Shown piece after piece: positions 32,617-40,808 of a stretch of DNA of 64,000 nt. Each line of letters begins with the position of its first letter. Position 1 is the first letter of the stretch. The notes under the pieces are model-generated. The model was not told where the DNA came from. It made no database searches and saw nothing but the letters and a program-made list of their open reading frames with translations. The position numbers and the translations under genes are program-made. This DNA comes from Zobellia alginiliquefaciens (GTDB lineage: Bacteria > Bacteroidota > Bacteroidia > Flavobacteriales > Flavobacteriaceae), in NCBI RefSeq assembly GCF_029323795.1, contig NZ_CP119758.1, positions 3,844,001 to 3,908,000 on the forward strand, given 5' to 3'.

Positions 32617-33099
32617 TTATTTACCTAAAACAGCCATTTGAATAGCAGCGATTGCAGCTTCGGTACCTTTGTTACCATGTTTACCGCCACTACGTTCTCT
32701 AGACTGTTCAATGTTATTGTCCGTTAATACGCAAAAAATAACGGGGGTATCCAATAGCACGTTCAAGTCTTTGATGCCTTGTGCCGTAGCACTACAAACA
32801 AAATCAAAATGCTTGGTCTCACCTTGAATAACGTTTCCAATAGCTATAACGGCATCAACATTTTGTGTGTTTGCCATTTTTTTGCATCCAAAAGTTAGTT
32901 CAAAACTCCCTGGAACATCCCAGCGGAGGATATTGGACTCCAGTGCACCACAATCTAGAAGCGTTTCAATAGCTCCGGAATATAGTCCTTCCGTAATTTC
33001 TGTATTCCACTCAGAAACAACAATCCCAAACCGAAGGTCTTTCGCATTTGGGATTTTTGTCTTATCGTAAACTGATAAATTTTTATTTGCCGTAGCCAT
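32617..33099 (-). CDS. ribH: 6,7-dimethyl-8-ribityllumazine synthase
   Basis: A 160-residue enzyme condensing 5-amino-6-ribitylaminouracil with 3,4-dihydroxy-2-butanone 4-phosphate in riboflavin synthesis. Family motifs are FGIVVSEWNTEIT, the W-x-V-P-G-S-F-E segment (WDVPGSFELTF), and IGNVIQGETKHFDFVCSATAQGI with the catalytic His region. The C-terminal GGKHGNKGTEAAIAAIQMAVL is typical. Length is normal for the icosahedral or pentameric type. Its ATG overlaps the stop of the TPR gene upstream (TAATG). No other rib genes are in the window. Confidence 0.96.
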   Translation of the reverse strand: MATANKNLSVYDKTKIPNAKDLRFGIVVSEWNTEITEGLYSGAIETLLDCGALESNILRWDVPGSFELTFGCKKMANTQNVDAVIAIGNVIQGETKHFDFVCSATAQGIKDLNVLLDTPVIFCVLTDNNIEQSRERSGGKHGNKGTEAAIAAIQMAVLGK

Positions 33100-33866
33100 T
33101 AATTGGAGGTTTTAGCCATTCCTATAAAAGCATCTATAGAACGTGCTTCATCCGAAGATGAATACTCGTCTTTAATTTTTTGAAAATAAGTTAGCGCTTT
33201 GTCGTTTTGGTTCAACTCTAAAGCTGTAACACCAGCTTTGTACAAAAATTTAGGAGCTGTGTAGTTGTTGTTGCTATGGGATATAGCTTTATCATAGTAC
33301 CCTAAAGCGTCTTCCGGTTGTCCTAATTGCATAAAAGCATCGCCAAGGCCACCTTTTGCCAAAGCGCCAAGGATATCATCTTCAGAGCTGAAGTCTTCAA
33401 GATGGGAAATGGCTTCCTGGTATTTTTGCATGTTCAAAAAGGCCATACCAGCAGAGTAATTCGCTAGGTTAGCTGCCTTGGTGCCACTGTACTCTTCTAT
33501 AATATCTAGAAAGCCATATTTTCCTTCAGCACCGTTCAAAGCAAGATTGTATAAAGAATCTTTTGCCGTTGGACTGTTAAGGGCTTGATCAAAATATTGC
33601 TGTGGGTAATACATTTCATTTGCAGCACTGGCCTCTTTAGGCTTCTCTACAAACTGGGCGTAAGCTAAATACCCAAGTACGCCAACAGCAATAACGCCAA
33701 TGATACCCAGAATATAGTTCTGGTTACTGGCTACCCAAGCTTCGGTTTTTGAAGCACTTTCGTCTAACGTACTAAAGACTTCCGCAGTCGCGCTTTCTTG
33801 TTCTGTAAACTCTTGCTCTTCAACCTTATCTTTTGGTTTAAATCCCCGCTTCTTGTATGTTGCCAT
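33099..33866 (-). CDS. Membrane-anchored tetratricopeptide protein (YfgM/TPR_21-like)
   Basis: A 255-residue protein. Residues 1-48 are polar, then one transmembrane helix (about 51-71, YILGIIGVIAVGVLGYLAYAQF), then a periplasmic region with about four TPR units (for example YSAGMAFLNMQKYQEAISHLEDF, LGDAFMQLGQPEDALGYYDKAISH). The layout is that of YfgM-type ancillary proteins that associate with the Sec translocon and periplasmic chaperones; this relation is inferred from architecture. It is the first gene of the minus-strand run leading to ribH, and a TATTTTTG box lies at 33888-33895. It is divergent from recF. Confidence 0.8.
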   Translation of the reverse strand: MATYKKRGFKPKDKVEEQEFTEQESATAEVFSTLDESASKTEAWVASNQNYILGIIGVIAVGVLGYLAYAQFVEKPKEASAANEMYYPQQYFDQALNSPTAKDSLYNLALNGAEGKYGFLDIIEEYSGTKAANLANYSAGMAFLNMQKYQEAISHLEDFSSEDDILGALAKGGLGDAFMQLGQPEDALGYYDKAISHSNNNYTAPKFLYKAGVTALELNQNDKALTYFQKIKDEYSSSDEARSIDAFIGMAKTSN

Positions 33867-33887
33867 TTTCTAATTTTATTGGTCGCG

Positions 33888-33895
33888 CAAAAATA
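33888..33895 (-). promoter_or_regulatory. -7 promoter element of the TPR-ribH transcript
   Basis: Minus-strand TATTTTTG, 21 bp upstream of the ATG at 33866, matches TAnnTTTG. No -33 TTG at standard spacing is evident. Confidence 0.55.
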
Positions 33896-33931
33896 AAGGT
33901 TTTATCCAAAACCGAACAGGTATTTATTCGT

Positions 33932-33939
33932 TATTTTTG
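33932..33939 (+). promoter_or_regulatory. -7 promoter element of recF
   Basis: TATTTTTG on the plus strand, 42 bp upstream of the recF ATG, matches TAnnTTTG and is divergent from the box at 33888-33895. Confidence 0.5.
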
Positions 33940-33981
33940 AGGTTTGTGAACCAAGTACCGTCAAAACTGGATTTATAGCGC

Positions 33982-35061
33982 ATGTTTTTAAAGAAATTAT
34001 CCCTTATTAATTACAAAAATTTTGATTCAAAGGATTTAGAGCTTGATAAAAAAATCAATTGCATGGTGGGGCCGAACGGAGTAGGGAAGACCAATGTGTT
34101 GGATGCCGTATACCATCTTTCCTTTGGTAAGAGTTATTTTAACCCGGTTTCTACACAAAACATAAAGCACGATGAAGACTTTTTTGTGATCGAGGGCGAG
34201 TTTCAAAAAGATGAACGAGAAGAGAAAGTGGTCTGCAGCTTAAAAAGGGGAGCCAAAAAAATTATTAAGCGTAATGGCAAGACGTATGATCGATTGTCCG
34301 ATCATATAGGTTTACTGCCATTGGTGATAATTTCTCCGGCAGACCGAGACCTTATTATTGAGGGGAGTGATACAAGACGGAAGTTTATAGACGGAGTCAT
34401 TTCCCAATCCGATAAAGAGTACCTCCAAGACCTTATAAAGTATAATAAGGTGTTGGCACAAAGAAATTCGCTTTTAAAATATTTTGCGGCCAACCATACC
34501 TTTAATAAAGATACCCTTGCGGTGTACAATGAGCAATTGAATGATTATGGGACCAAGATTTTTGATAAGCGCGTTGCTTTTCTAGAGGATTTCATTCCTA
34601 TTTTTAAAGAACAATATATTGCCATTTCTGGAGGGCATGAAGAAGTTGCATTGCGTTATGAAAGTAAATTGCTAAATGAAGACTTATTGAGTCTTTTGGA
34701 AAAGTCCGTTGAAAAGGATAAAGCCTTGCAGTATACATCGGTTGGGATACATAAAGATGATTTGGGGTTTGAAATTTCGGGACATCCTATAAAAAAATTT
34801 GGGAGCCAAGGGCAACAGAAATCATTTTTGATCGCCCTAAAATTTGCCCAATTTCAGTTTATAAAGGCCCGATCTAAAACAACACCTATTTTATTACTGG
34901 ATGATATTTTTGATAAATTAGACGAACATCGAGTGTCACATATTGTAGCTTTGGTGAACAATGAGAATTTTGGACAGATTTTCATTAGTGATACACATGC
35001 GGAACGTACGGAAGAGGTTGTAAAACAGATCCATCAAACGTATAAACTGTTCAAATTATAA
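33982..35061 (+). CDS. recF: DNA replication and repair protein RecF
   Basis: A 359-residue SMC-like ATPase that binds gapped DNA and, with RecO and RecR, loads RecA. The Walker A loop is GPNGVGKTN (about residues 29-37), the ABC signature region is [20 protein letters not shown], and Walker B is [16 protein letters not shown]. RecF-specific segments [11 protein letters not shown] and [23 protein letters not shown] are present. Length is as in E. coli (357). In many bacteria recF sits with dnaA/dnaN; here it is followed by a small lipoprotein and DUF721, with no dnaN nearby. A -7 box is at 33932-33939. Confidence 0.96.
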   Translation: MFLKKLSLINYKNFDSKDLELDKKINCMVGPNGVGKTNVLDAVYHLSFGKSYFNPVSTQNIKHDEDFFVIEGEFQKDEREEKVVCSLKRGAKKIIKRNGKTYDRLSDHIGLLPLVIISPADRDLIIEGSDTRRKFIDGVISQSDKEYLQDLIKYNKVLAQRNSLLKYFAANHTFNKDTLAVYNEQLNDYGTKIFDKRVAFLEDFIPIFKEQYIAISGGHEEVALRYESKLLNEDLLSLLEKSVEKDKALQYTSVGIHKDDLGFEISGHPIKKFGSQGQQKSFLIALKFAQFQFIKARSKTTPILLLDDIFDKLDEHRVSHIVALVNNENFGQIFISDTHAERTEEVVKQIHQTYKLFKL

Positions 35062-35081
35062 GGACTAGATTTTTGAGAAGG

Positions 35082-35498
35082 ATGAATAAATATGTTTTAA
35101 TAGGATTTGTAGGCCTGGTTTTGGGATGTTCTTCGGGTATTTCAAAGGAAGATTTAAGTAAGTTGGGTGGCTACTGGGAAATTACAAAAGTAACTTTGCC
35201 CGATGGAAATGTTAAAGAATACAACGTAAATACCAGTGTTGATTATATTTCCATAGATGGAGAGGAAGGTTTCCGAAAAAAGATGCAACCAAGGCTAAAC
35301 GGCACGTATGAAACATCTGATGATGCCGAGGCATTTGTGATCACCCAAAAAGAACAATCTTTTTCTATAGACTATAAGACTGAGCTTAGTGAATGGTCAG
35401 AGCAACTAATTGAGCTGGACGATACTTCGTTTTCGGTAAAGAATGCAGAAGGTATTCGGTATGATTACAAAAGATTTGAACCTATTTCAATTCAATAA
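35082..35498 (+). CDS. Small lipoprotein, lipocalin-like
   Basis: A 138-residue predicted lipoprotein (MNKYVLIGFVGLVLGCSSG, lipid Cys16). The mature part starts LSKLGGYWEITKVTLPDGNVKEY and continues as short beta strands (GTYETSDDAEAFVITQKEQSFSIDYKTELSEWSEQLIELDDTSFSVKNAEGIRYDYKRFE). This fits the small lipocalin-like proteins common in flavobacteria, which mostly have no known role. The ATG at 35082 is preferred over an in-frame TTG at 35073. It is 20 bp after recF and one base before the DUF721 gene, so it is probably cotranscribed; a link with DNA metabolism is unlikely. Confidence 0.75.
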   Translation: MNKYVLIGFVGLVLGCSSGISKEDLSKLGGYWEITKVTLPDGNVKEYNVNTSVDYISIDGEEGFRKKMQPRLNGTYETSDDAEAFVITQKEQSFSIDYKTELSEWSEQLIELDDTSFSVKNAEGIRYDYKRFEPISIQ

Positions 35499-35499
35499 A

Positions 35500-35796
35500 A
35501 TGGCAAAGAGAAGAAATGAGAACTTGAATATGAGTCAAGCCTTGAATGAATTCATCAAGGAGAATAGGCTGCAAAAAGGAATGGATAAGGTAGATGCGCG
35601 GGAAGCCTGGCGTAATCTAATGGGGAACGGTGTAAATAACTACACCACGGATATTGAACTTAGGGGAGATACGCTTTTTGTAGCGTTATCGTCTTCCGTA
35701 CTTAGAGAGGAGCTGAGTCTTGGCAAATCAAAAATTATTAGAATGCTCAATGAAGATTTGGGTAAGGAGCTTGTTACAAAACTGGTATTAAGATAA
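35500..35796 (+). CDS. DUF721 (DciA-like) protein
   Basis: A 98-residue protein of the DUF721 family: RRNENLNMSQALNEFIKENRLQKGMDKVDAREAWRNLMGNGVNNYTTDIELRGDTLFVALSSSVLREELSLGKSKIIRMLNEDLG. The family includes DciA, which helps load the replicative helicase in bacteria lacking DnaC/DnaI. The KH-like C-terminal half is recognisable, and the ATG at 35500 directly follows the previous stop codon. Proximity to recF supports a DNA-replication role, but this short flavobacterial form has not been shown to act as DciA. The stop codon is the start of the shared terminator at 35796-35835. Confidence 0.85.
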   Translation: MAKRRNENLNMSQALNEFIKENRLQKGMDKVDAREAWRNLMGNGVNNYTTDIELRGDTLFVALSSSVLREELSLGKSKIIRMLNEDLGKELVTKLVLR

Positions 35797-35835
35797 AAGC
35801 CTGTAGATTTCAGGAACTAGAAACCTACAGGCTTT
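35796..35835. terminator. Bidirectional terminator between DUF721 and ndk
   Basis: AAAGCCTGTAG pairs perfectly with CTACAGGCTTT across an 18-nt loop, between convergent genes. Each arm ends in an A/T run, so it can stop transcription from both sides. Confidence 0.8.
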
Positions 35836-35855
35836 ATATAAAAGTTATAATATTC

Positions 35856-36275
35856 TTAGAAAATTTCTCTTCCAGCAAAGTGGAAAGAACCTTCTATAGC
35901 TGCATTTTCATCACTATCTGATCCGTGAACCGCATTTTCTGCAATATTGGAAGCAAATAATTTTCTAATAGTACCTTCTGCTGCTTCAGCTGGGTTTGTA
36001 GCCCCGATCAATGCGCGAAAATCTTCAACTGCATTGTCTTTTTCTAAAATAGCGGCAACAATAGGACCACGGCTCATAAACTCTACCAATTCTCCGTAAA
36101 ATGGACGCTCACTGTGAACGGCGTAGAACTCTTGTGCATCTCTTGTGCTCAATTGTGTATACTTCATGGCTACGATTTTGAAACCTGCGGAAGTTATTTT
36201 TTCCAGAATGGCACCAATGTGGCCGTTTTCAACCGCATCCGGTTTGATCATCGTAAATGTTCTGTTCGTTGTCAT
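35856..36275 (-). CDS. ndk: Nucleoside diphosphate kinase
   Basis: A 139-residue phosphotransferase that balances NTP and dNTP pools. The N-terminal motif [17 protein letters not shown] contains the conserved Lys, and the active-site His is in [12 protein letters not shown] near the C-terminus. The segments [27 protein letters not shown] and [19 protein letters not shown] are typical. Length is as in family. The ATG at 36275 is chosen over an in-frame upstream codon at 36293, which falls inside the promoter box. It ends at the shared terminator. Confidence 0.96.
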   Translation of the reverse strand: MTTNRTFTMIKPDAVENGHIGAILEKITSAGFKIVAMKYTQLSTRDAQEFYAVHSERPFYGELVEFMSRGPIVAAILEKDNAVEDFRALIGATNPAEAAEGTIRKLFASNIAENAVHGSDSDENAAIEGSFHFAGREIF

Positions 36276-36290
36276 TGTAAAAATTTTTTG

Positions 36291-36320
36291 CAAAAATACG
36301 CTTTATTCAACAATCGGCAA
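36291..36320 (-). promoter_or_regulatory. Bacteroidota-type promoter of ndk
   Basis: Minus strand: TTG at 36320-36318, a 19-bp spacer, then TATTTTTG at 36298-36291. This is an exact TTG-N19-TAnnTTTG match. The start point would be about 10 bp upstream of the ndk ATG, supporting the start at 36275. Confidence 0.8.
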
Positions 36321-36323
36321 GTT

Positions 36324-37373
36324 TTAATAGGTTTGATGTAACTCTCCTAGAACTTTTAAATCATTACCCATCATTTGCATTTGCGTCTCTTTAGTTTTAA
36401 AATTGAATTTAATTAGTCCAAAGCTTTTGGTTGAAACTACTTCTCCAACCCTAAAAGGATTAGGTTCGCCACTGAATTTGGTATAGGTATGTGTTAATCC
36501 GCTGCTTGTAAAATCAATTATAGGATATGTTAATCCTGATATCTCGGTTTTTGAGAATTCGGAGATATGTCGGTCACCTGATAAAAGAATTACACCTTCT
36601 GCATTAGAATCAAGTATCAGTTTTTCAAGTCTATCTACTTCATGCGGAAAGTTGCCCCAAGTTTCAAAACCATGTTCATTGGATAGTATTTGAATACTAC
36701 TGATCAAAATATTAAAATCTGCTTTTGAACTGTTTAGTTCCGTTGCTAGCCAATTCCATTGGGTTTCACCTAAAACGGTACCTTCTCCGTATTCGTTGGG
36801 CTTGGTGCGTTTAGTACTACCTATATCGGGTGTCAAGGCCGTTCTAAAGTACCGGGTGTCCAAAACTAATACTTTAATGCTTCCGTTGGGAGTGTTGTAA
36901 GTGTGAGAAGCGTACACGCCTTCTTGTTTTCTCCTAGGGTCATTTTTATCTACCCCCATAAAATCTAAAAACTCTTGTTGGCTCTCCTTCTTTTTATCAA
37001 ATTCTACACCGCCGTCGTTCAGGCCATAATCATGATCGTCCCACGTACCAATTACAGGTACTTGGTTCTTTAGTTTTTTATAACCTTCAATTGCATTTTG
37101 TTGTGCGTACATATTTCTTAGCCGCTTCATGTTGCCGGTATCGGCATAGATATTGTCACCGCCCCAAACCCAAACATCCGGTTGGGATTTTAGAATATCG
37201 TCCCAGAGCGAATTGGTTTCGTTTTGTTTGTTACAAGAACCAAAGGCTAATGTAAAGTCTGTTGTAAATGTTGGGGCCGTTATTTCATTTTTAATGGTCT
37301 GTGTGGTTTGTTCCTTGGTCTTACAAGCAGCGATTAAACAAACGAAACAAAAGGCCAAATACTTATTGAGCAT
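36324..37373 (-). CDS. PhoD-like alkaline phosphatase family lipoprotein
   Basis: A 349-residue predicted lipoprotein (MLNKYLAFCFVCLIAACKTKEQ, lipid Cys17) with a metallophosphoesterase domain of the PhoD type. Metal-binding motifs are LAFGSCNKQ, VWVWGGDNIYAD, GTWDDHDYGLND and LLSGDRHISEFS. The LDTRYFRTALTPDIG region is typical of PhoD and of flavobacterial alkaline-phosphatase-D-like proteins. It would hydrolyse phosphate mono- or diesters outside the cytoplasm for phosphate salvage, but substrate range is not evident. It is divergent from the DHH gene at 37452, with a 78-bp shared promoter region. Confidence 0.92.
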   Translation of the reverse strand: MLNKYLAFCFVCLIAACKTKEQTTQTIKNEITAPTFTTDFTLAFGSCNKQNETNSLWDDILKSQPDVWVWGGDNIYADTGNMKRLRNMYAQQNAIEGYKKLKNQVPVIGTWDDHDYGLNDGGVEFDKKKESQQEFLDFMGVDKNDPRRKQEGVYASHTYNTPNGSIKVLVLDTRYFRTALTPDIGSTKRTKPNEYGEGTVLGETQWNWLATELNSSKADFNILISSIQILSNEHGFETWGNFPHEVDRLEKLILDSNAEGVILLSGDRHISEFSKTEISGLTYPIIDFTSSGLTHTYTKFSGEPNPFRVGEVVSTKSFGLIKFNFKTKETQMQMMGNDLKVLGELHQTY

Positions 37374-37438
37374 ATTTTGGTTTTAAATTGATGCGGTAAA
37401 AATAAAACATTGTCGTAAAAGACTACGTTATTAAATTG

Positions 37439-37446
37439 TATCTTTG
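37439..37446 (+). promoter_or_regulatory. -7 promoter element immediately before the DHH phosphoesterase gene
   Basis: TATCTTTG on the plus strand ends five bases before the ATG at 37452. The spacing implies a start point at or very near the start codon, and the motif is the most common -7 form in this group. Confidence 0.6.
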
Positions 37447-37451
37447 CACGC

Positions 37452-38468
37452 ATGAATTTGGAGTCTATAGAAGCGGTAAAGCAACTACTTTCCCAACCGC
37501 AAAAAATCGTAATCGTACCACATAAAAACCCTGATGGTGATGCCATTGGTTCAACTTTAGCGCTATGTCATTACCTTCTTGATAGGGGGCAAGAGGCCGT
37601 TATTGTCGCGCCCAATGATTATCCTAAGTTTTTAAAATGGATGCCCGGCAACGAGAATATATTGAATTTCGAAAAACATAACAGTCAAGCTAAGGAGAAG
37701 ATAGCCGAAGCAACGGTAGTTTTTACGTTAGATTTCAATCATTTGGGAAGAATAGGTCAAATGCAGGCTGTTTTGGAGGATTTGACAGTTCCGTTTATAA
37801 TGATAGACCATCATCAGGCACCGTCGGATTATGCAAAGATAATGTACTCAGATGTTTCAATGAGTTCTACTTGTGAAATGGTGTATAATTTCATTGAGTT
37901 TTTGGGTGATGTGGATAAAATAACGGCAGATATAGCAAATTGTCTGTATACGGGTATTATGACGGATACAGGCTCGTTTAAATTTAGGTCTACTACCGGT
38001 AGAACGCACCGTATTATTGCCGATTTAATAGATAGGGGTGCCGAGAACACGCAGATACATCACCGTGTTTATGATACGAATACCCCAGGAAGGTTACACC
38101 TTTTAGGGTGTGCCCTAAAGAACATGGTTATTCATGATCAGTACAGAACGACCTATATAACGTTAAGTCAAGATGAACTCGATACCTATAAGTATCAAAA
38201 AGGAGATACGGAAGGTTTTGTCAATTACGGACTTACTCTTGAAGGTATTATCTTTGCTGTTATTTTTATAGAAAATAAAGAAGAAGGAATAATAAAAATA
38301 TCCTTTAGGTCTATAGGGGATTTCAACGTAAATGAATTTGCTAGGACCTATTTTAATGGCGGTGGACACAACAATGCCGCTGGTGGTAAAAGTGATAGGT
38401 CACTAGAGGAAACAGCGGTTTATTTTGAGTCACTTTTAGAAAATTATAAAGATCAATTACAGGCATGA
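37452..38468 (+). CDS. DHH-family phosphoesterase (NrnA-like nanoRNase/pAp phosphatase)
   Basis: A 338-residue cytoplasmic enzyme with a DHH catalytic domain and a C-terminal DHHA1 domain. Metal-binding motifs are HKNPDGDAIGSTLAL, FTLDFNHLGR, MIDHHQAPSDY (DHH) and LYTGIMTDTGSFKF. The DHHA1 substrate-recognition motif is GGGHNNAAGG. NrnA enzymes degrade short RNA oligonucleotides and dephosphorylate 3'-phosphoadenosine 5'-phosphate, and this protein has the usual length. It is followed by gldI, whose start overlaps its stop by four bases (ATGA), so the two are cotranscribed. The pairing of an NrnA-like gene with gldI is common in flavobacteria. Confidence 0.93.
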   Translation: MNLESIEAVKQLLSQPQKIVIVPHKNPDGDAIGSTLALCHYLLDRGQEAVIVAPNDYPKFLKWMPGNENILNFEKHNSQAKEKIAEATVVFTLDFNHLGRIGQMQAVLEDLTVPFIMIDHHQAPSDYAKIMYSDVSMSSTCEMVYNFIEFLGDVDKITADIANCLYTGIMTDTGSFKFRSTTGRTHRIIADLIDRGAENTQIHHRVYDTNTPGRLHLLGCALKNMVIHDQYRTTYITLSQDELDTYKYQKGDTEGFVNYGLTLEGIIFAVIFIENKEEGIIKISFRSIGDFNVNEFARTYFNGGGHNNAAGGKSDRSLEETAVYFESLLENYKDQLQA

Positions 38469-39010
38469 GAATCTTAAGTCTTATTTTTTTAATGGCACTT
38501 GTGGGCTGTGGAGGTCCAGAGGCTAGAAGACCTGTTGAAGTTAAGTCAGGCAGTTTTTTTAAGCAATCCGTTAAGCGGAGTAAAGAACTTTTGGCAAAAG
38601 AAGAAAAGTTAATGCAAGAGGTAATGGCCAATGATACTTTGCATGAATATACACATTCCGCTAGTGGGTCATGGTTTTACTATGACGAAAAGAACGAAGA
38701 TGCAAATTATACCCCACAGCCAGATGATTTAGTGGTGATGACTTACAATATTGTTAGCCTAAGGAACGATACTATTTACAGTGCGGATGATATAGGTACG
38801 TTAACATATAAAGTAGACAAGCAAGATTTATTCCCAGGTTTAAGAAATAGTGTAAAGATGTTAAAAGAAGGGGAAACAGCTACTTTTTTGTTTCCTTCAT
38901 CTTTAGGATATGGATATCATGGAGATAATGATAGGATAGGTATTAATGTACCCTTTAAGGTTACATTATCTATTTTTAAAATCGAAAAAGAAAACGAGTT
39001 AATTGAATAA
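38465..39010 (+). CDS. gldI: Gliding motility-associated peptidyl-prolyl isomerase GldI
   Basis: A 181-residue lipoprotein (MRILSLIFLMALVGCGGPEARRP, lipid Cys15) with an FKBP-type prolyl isomerase domain over about residues 80-175. The start GGPEARRPVEVKSGSFFKQSVKRSKELLAKEEKLMQEVMANDTLHEYTHSASGSWFYY is characteristic of GldI. The FKBP core shows LFPGLRNSVKMLKEGETATFLFPSSLGYGYHGDND. GldI is required for gliding in Flavobacterium johnsoniae and probably helps folding of envelope proteins. It is coupled with the DHH gene and 48 bp upstream of a second prolyl isomerase. Confidence 0.92.
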   Translation: MRILSLIFLMALVGCGGPEARRPVEVKSGSFFKQSVKRSKELLAKEEKLMQEVMANDTLHEYTHSASGSWFYYDEKNEDANYTPQPDDLVVMTYNIVSLRNDTIYSADDIGTLTYKVDKQDLFPGLRNSVKMLKEGETATFLFPSSLGYGYHGDNDRIGINVPFKVTLSIFKIEKENELIE

Positions 39011-39058
39011 CGCTTACCAGTAAACAATAAAAGTAAAATAAAAACAAAGGATTTAAAG

Positions 39059-40171
39059 ATGAAAAAAATCTATTACTTATTGACCCTAGTGGTTTTGTTG
39101 TCTAGTTGTAAAAGTCAATATGCCGAATTAGGTGATGGCGTATTTGCTGATATCCATACTAGCAAAGGTGATATTATTATTAAATTAGAATACGAGAAAA
39201 CACCAGTTACGGTGGCTAACTTTATTTCCTTAGCGGAAGGCGATAGCCCATTTGTTACGGATAGCTTAAAAGGGAAGAAATATTATGACGGACTTATTTT
39301 TCACAGGGTCATTAAGGATTTTATGATTCAAGGAGGGGATCCAACGGGTACGGGACGTGGTAATCCAGGCTACAAGTTTAAAGATGAGTTTAATGACTCT
39401 TTGGTGCATGATAAAAAAGGAATTTTGTCTATGGCAAATTCAGGTGCTAAAACCAATGGTAGTCAATTTTTTATTACGCATAAGGAAACTCCATTTTTAA
39501 ATGGAAGACACACAGTTTTCGGTCATGTAGTTGAAGGTTTGGATGTAGTTGATTCTATAGCTACTACAGAGGTTTCTCAAGACCCGATGACCAAAGATAG
39601 ACCGGTAGTGGATGTAGTAATGAATACTGTTGAGATCGTTCGTAATGGAAAAACAGCTAAAAAGTTTGATGCCGTTCAGGTAATGAGCGATTATTTTGCG
39701 GAAGAAGAAGCGAAGATTGCTGCCTTTGAGAAAATGAAAACCGACTTTAAAGCTAGTCTTGAGGGACAAAAACAAGAGGCCAAGGAGTTACCAAGCGGAC
39801 TGAAAATACTAACACTAAAAGAAGGTGAAGGAGAAAAGCCATCTATAGGTAGTCAAGTACTTGTGTATTATGCAGGTTTCTTGGAAGACGGAACTTTATT
39901 TGATAGCAACTATGAAGATGTTGCTACTAAGTATAATAAATTTGATGCAAGAAGAAAGCAAGGTGGAGGTTACGAGCCAATACCCATGGAATATAGTCCT
40001 GATGCGGGTTTAATAGCCGGTTTTAAAGAAGGTCTTTTAAATATGAAGGTTGGAGATAAAGTAAGAATCTTTATTCCTTCTCATTTAGGATATGGACCAC
40101 AAGGAACAGGGCCGATACCTCCTAGTGCAGATTTGGTTTTTGATCTTGAAATTACCGGAATAGCCGAGTAA
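39059..40171 (+). CDS. Cyclophilin-FKBP fusion peptidyl-prolyl isomerase lipoprotein
   Basis: A 370-residue predicted lipoprotein ([20 protein letters not shown], lipid Cys17) with two unrelated prolyl-isomerase domains. The first is a cyclophilin over about residues 25-195 ([62 protein letters not shown]). A charged helical linker (about 200-245) follows. The second is an FKBP over about 250-370 ([24 protein letters not shown], and [41 protein letters not shown]). Dual-family immunophilins with a cyclophilin-FKBP order are known from flavobacteria. It probably folds proteins in the periplasm or outer membrane. It follows gldI and is ended by the terminator at 40194-40217. Confidence 0.93.
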   Translation: MKKIYYLLTLVVLLSSCKSQYAELGDGVFADIHTSKGDIIIKLEYEKTPVTVANFISLAEGDSPFVTDSLKGKKYYDGLIFHRVIKDFMIQGGDPTGTGRGNPGYKFKDEFNDSLVHDKKGILSMANSGAKTNGSQFFITHKETPFLNGRHTVFGHVVEGLDVVDSIATTEVSQDPMTKDRPVVDVVMNTVEIVRNGKTAKKFDAVQVMSDYFAEEEAKIAAFEKMKTDFKASLEGQKQEAKELPSGLKILTLKEGEGEKPSIGSQVLVYYAGFLEDGTLFDSNYEDVATKYNKFDARRKQGGGYEPIPMEYSPDAGLIAGFKEGLLNMKVGDKVRIFIPSHLGYGPQGTGPIPPSADLVFDLEITGIAE

Positions 40172-40193
40172 TAAAGAAGAACATACAATTCAA

Positions 40194-40217
40194 AACCCGC
40201 AAGTTGCGGGTTTTTTT
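40194..40217 (+). terminator. Rho-independent terminator after the cyclophilin-FKBP gene
   Basis: AACCCGC and GCGGGTT form the stem around AAGTT, followed directly by seven T residues, 22 bp downstream of the stop codon. Textbook terminator for the DHH-gldI-isomerase transcript. Confidence 0.92.
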
Positions 40218-40396
40218 ATGCGGATATTTAAGATTTTTGGCATGTTTAAAATAGCAATAGACTTGGTTGATCAGTCTATTTTTTAGTGTTCACCGAGTTT
40301 TTTTCTCTTTTTGTGCAGTTCATCTAATAATTCATAATACAATGTAATGCTGTCCGTTTATATCATTCATTAATAGTTAACCCTAAATCTTAAACT

Positions 40397-40753
40397 ATGA
40401 ATTGGTACTTAAAAGTATTGCAAAACTATGCCGGATTTGAAGGCCGCGCCAGAAGAAAAGAATATTGGATGTTCTTTTTGTTCAACATCTTAATTTCTTA
40501 CGGTTTACAAATTGTAGCTGTAGTAATAGATGTGCCAGCACTTCTATTTTTATCGCTTATTTACTCATTAGGGGTATTAATTCCCGGTATTGCCGTGGGT
40601 GTACGAAGAATGCATGATGTTGGTAAAAGCGGATGGTTCATACTTGTACCTATTTACAATCTTATTTTGGCATGTACGGATAGTGAGGAAGGAGACAACC
40701 AATATGGTCCAAACCCAAAAAGTGAAGAACAAGCTAGCTTACAGAAAGTATAG
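40397..40753 (+). CDS. DUF805 membrane protein
   Basis: A 118-residue protein with three or four transmembrane helices. It matches DUF805: the start MNWYLKVLQNYAGFEGRARRKEYWMFFLFN is the family signature, followed by IPGIAVGVRRMHDVGKSGWFILVPIYNLILACTDSEEGDNQYGPNPK. DUF805 proteins occur widely as small inner-membrane proteins; no biochemical function is established. It stands as a single transcription unit, with a terminator on each side (40194-40217 and 40766-40805). Confidence 0.93.
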   Translation: MNWYLKVLQNYAGFEGRARRKEYWMFFLFNILISYGLQIVAVVIDVPALLFLSLIYSLGVLIPGIAVGVRRMHDVGKSGWFILVPIYNLILACTDSEEGDNQYGPNPKSEEQASLQKV

Positions 40754-40765
40754 TCTTATAACAAT

Positions 40766-40805
40766 AAAAAAAAAGGGTTTGCTATAACAGCAAACCCTTT
40801 TTTTT
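40766..40805. terminator. Bidirectional terminator between DUF805 and pepD
   Basis: An almost perfect inverted repeat (AAAAAGGGTTTGCT with AGCAAACCCTTTTT, 5-6 nt loop) between two convergent genes, with A/T runs on both sides. It serves both transcripts. Confidence 0.92.
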
Positions 40806-40808
40806 AAA

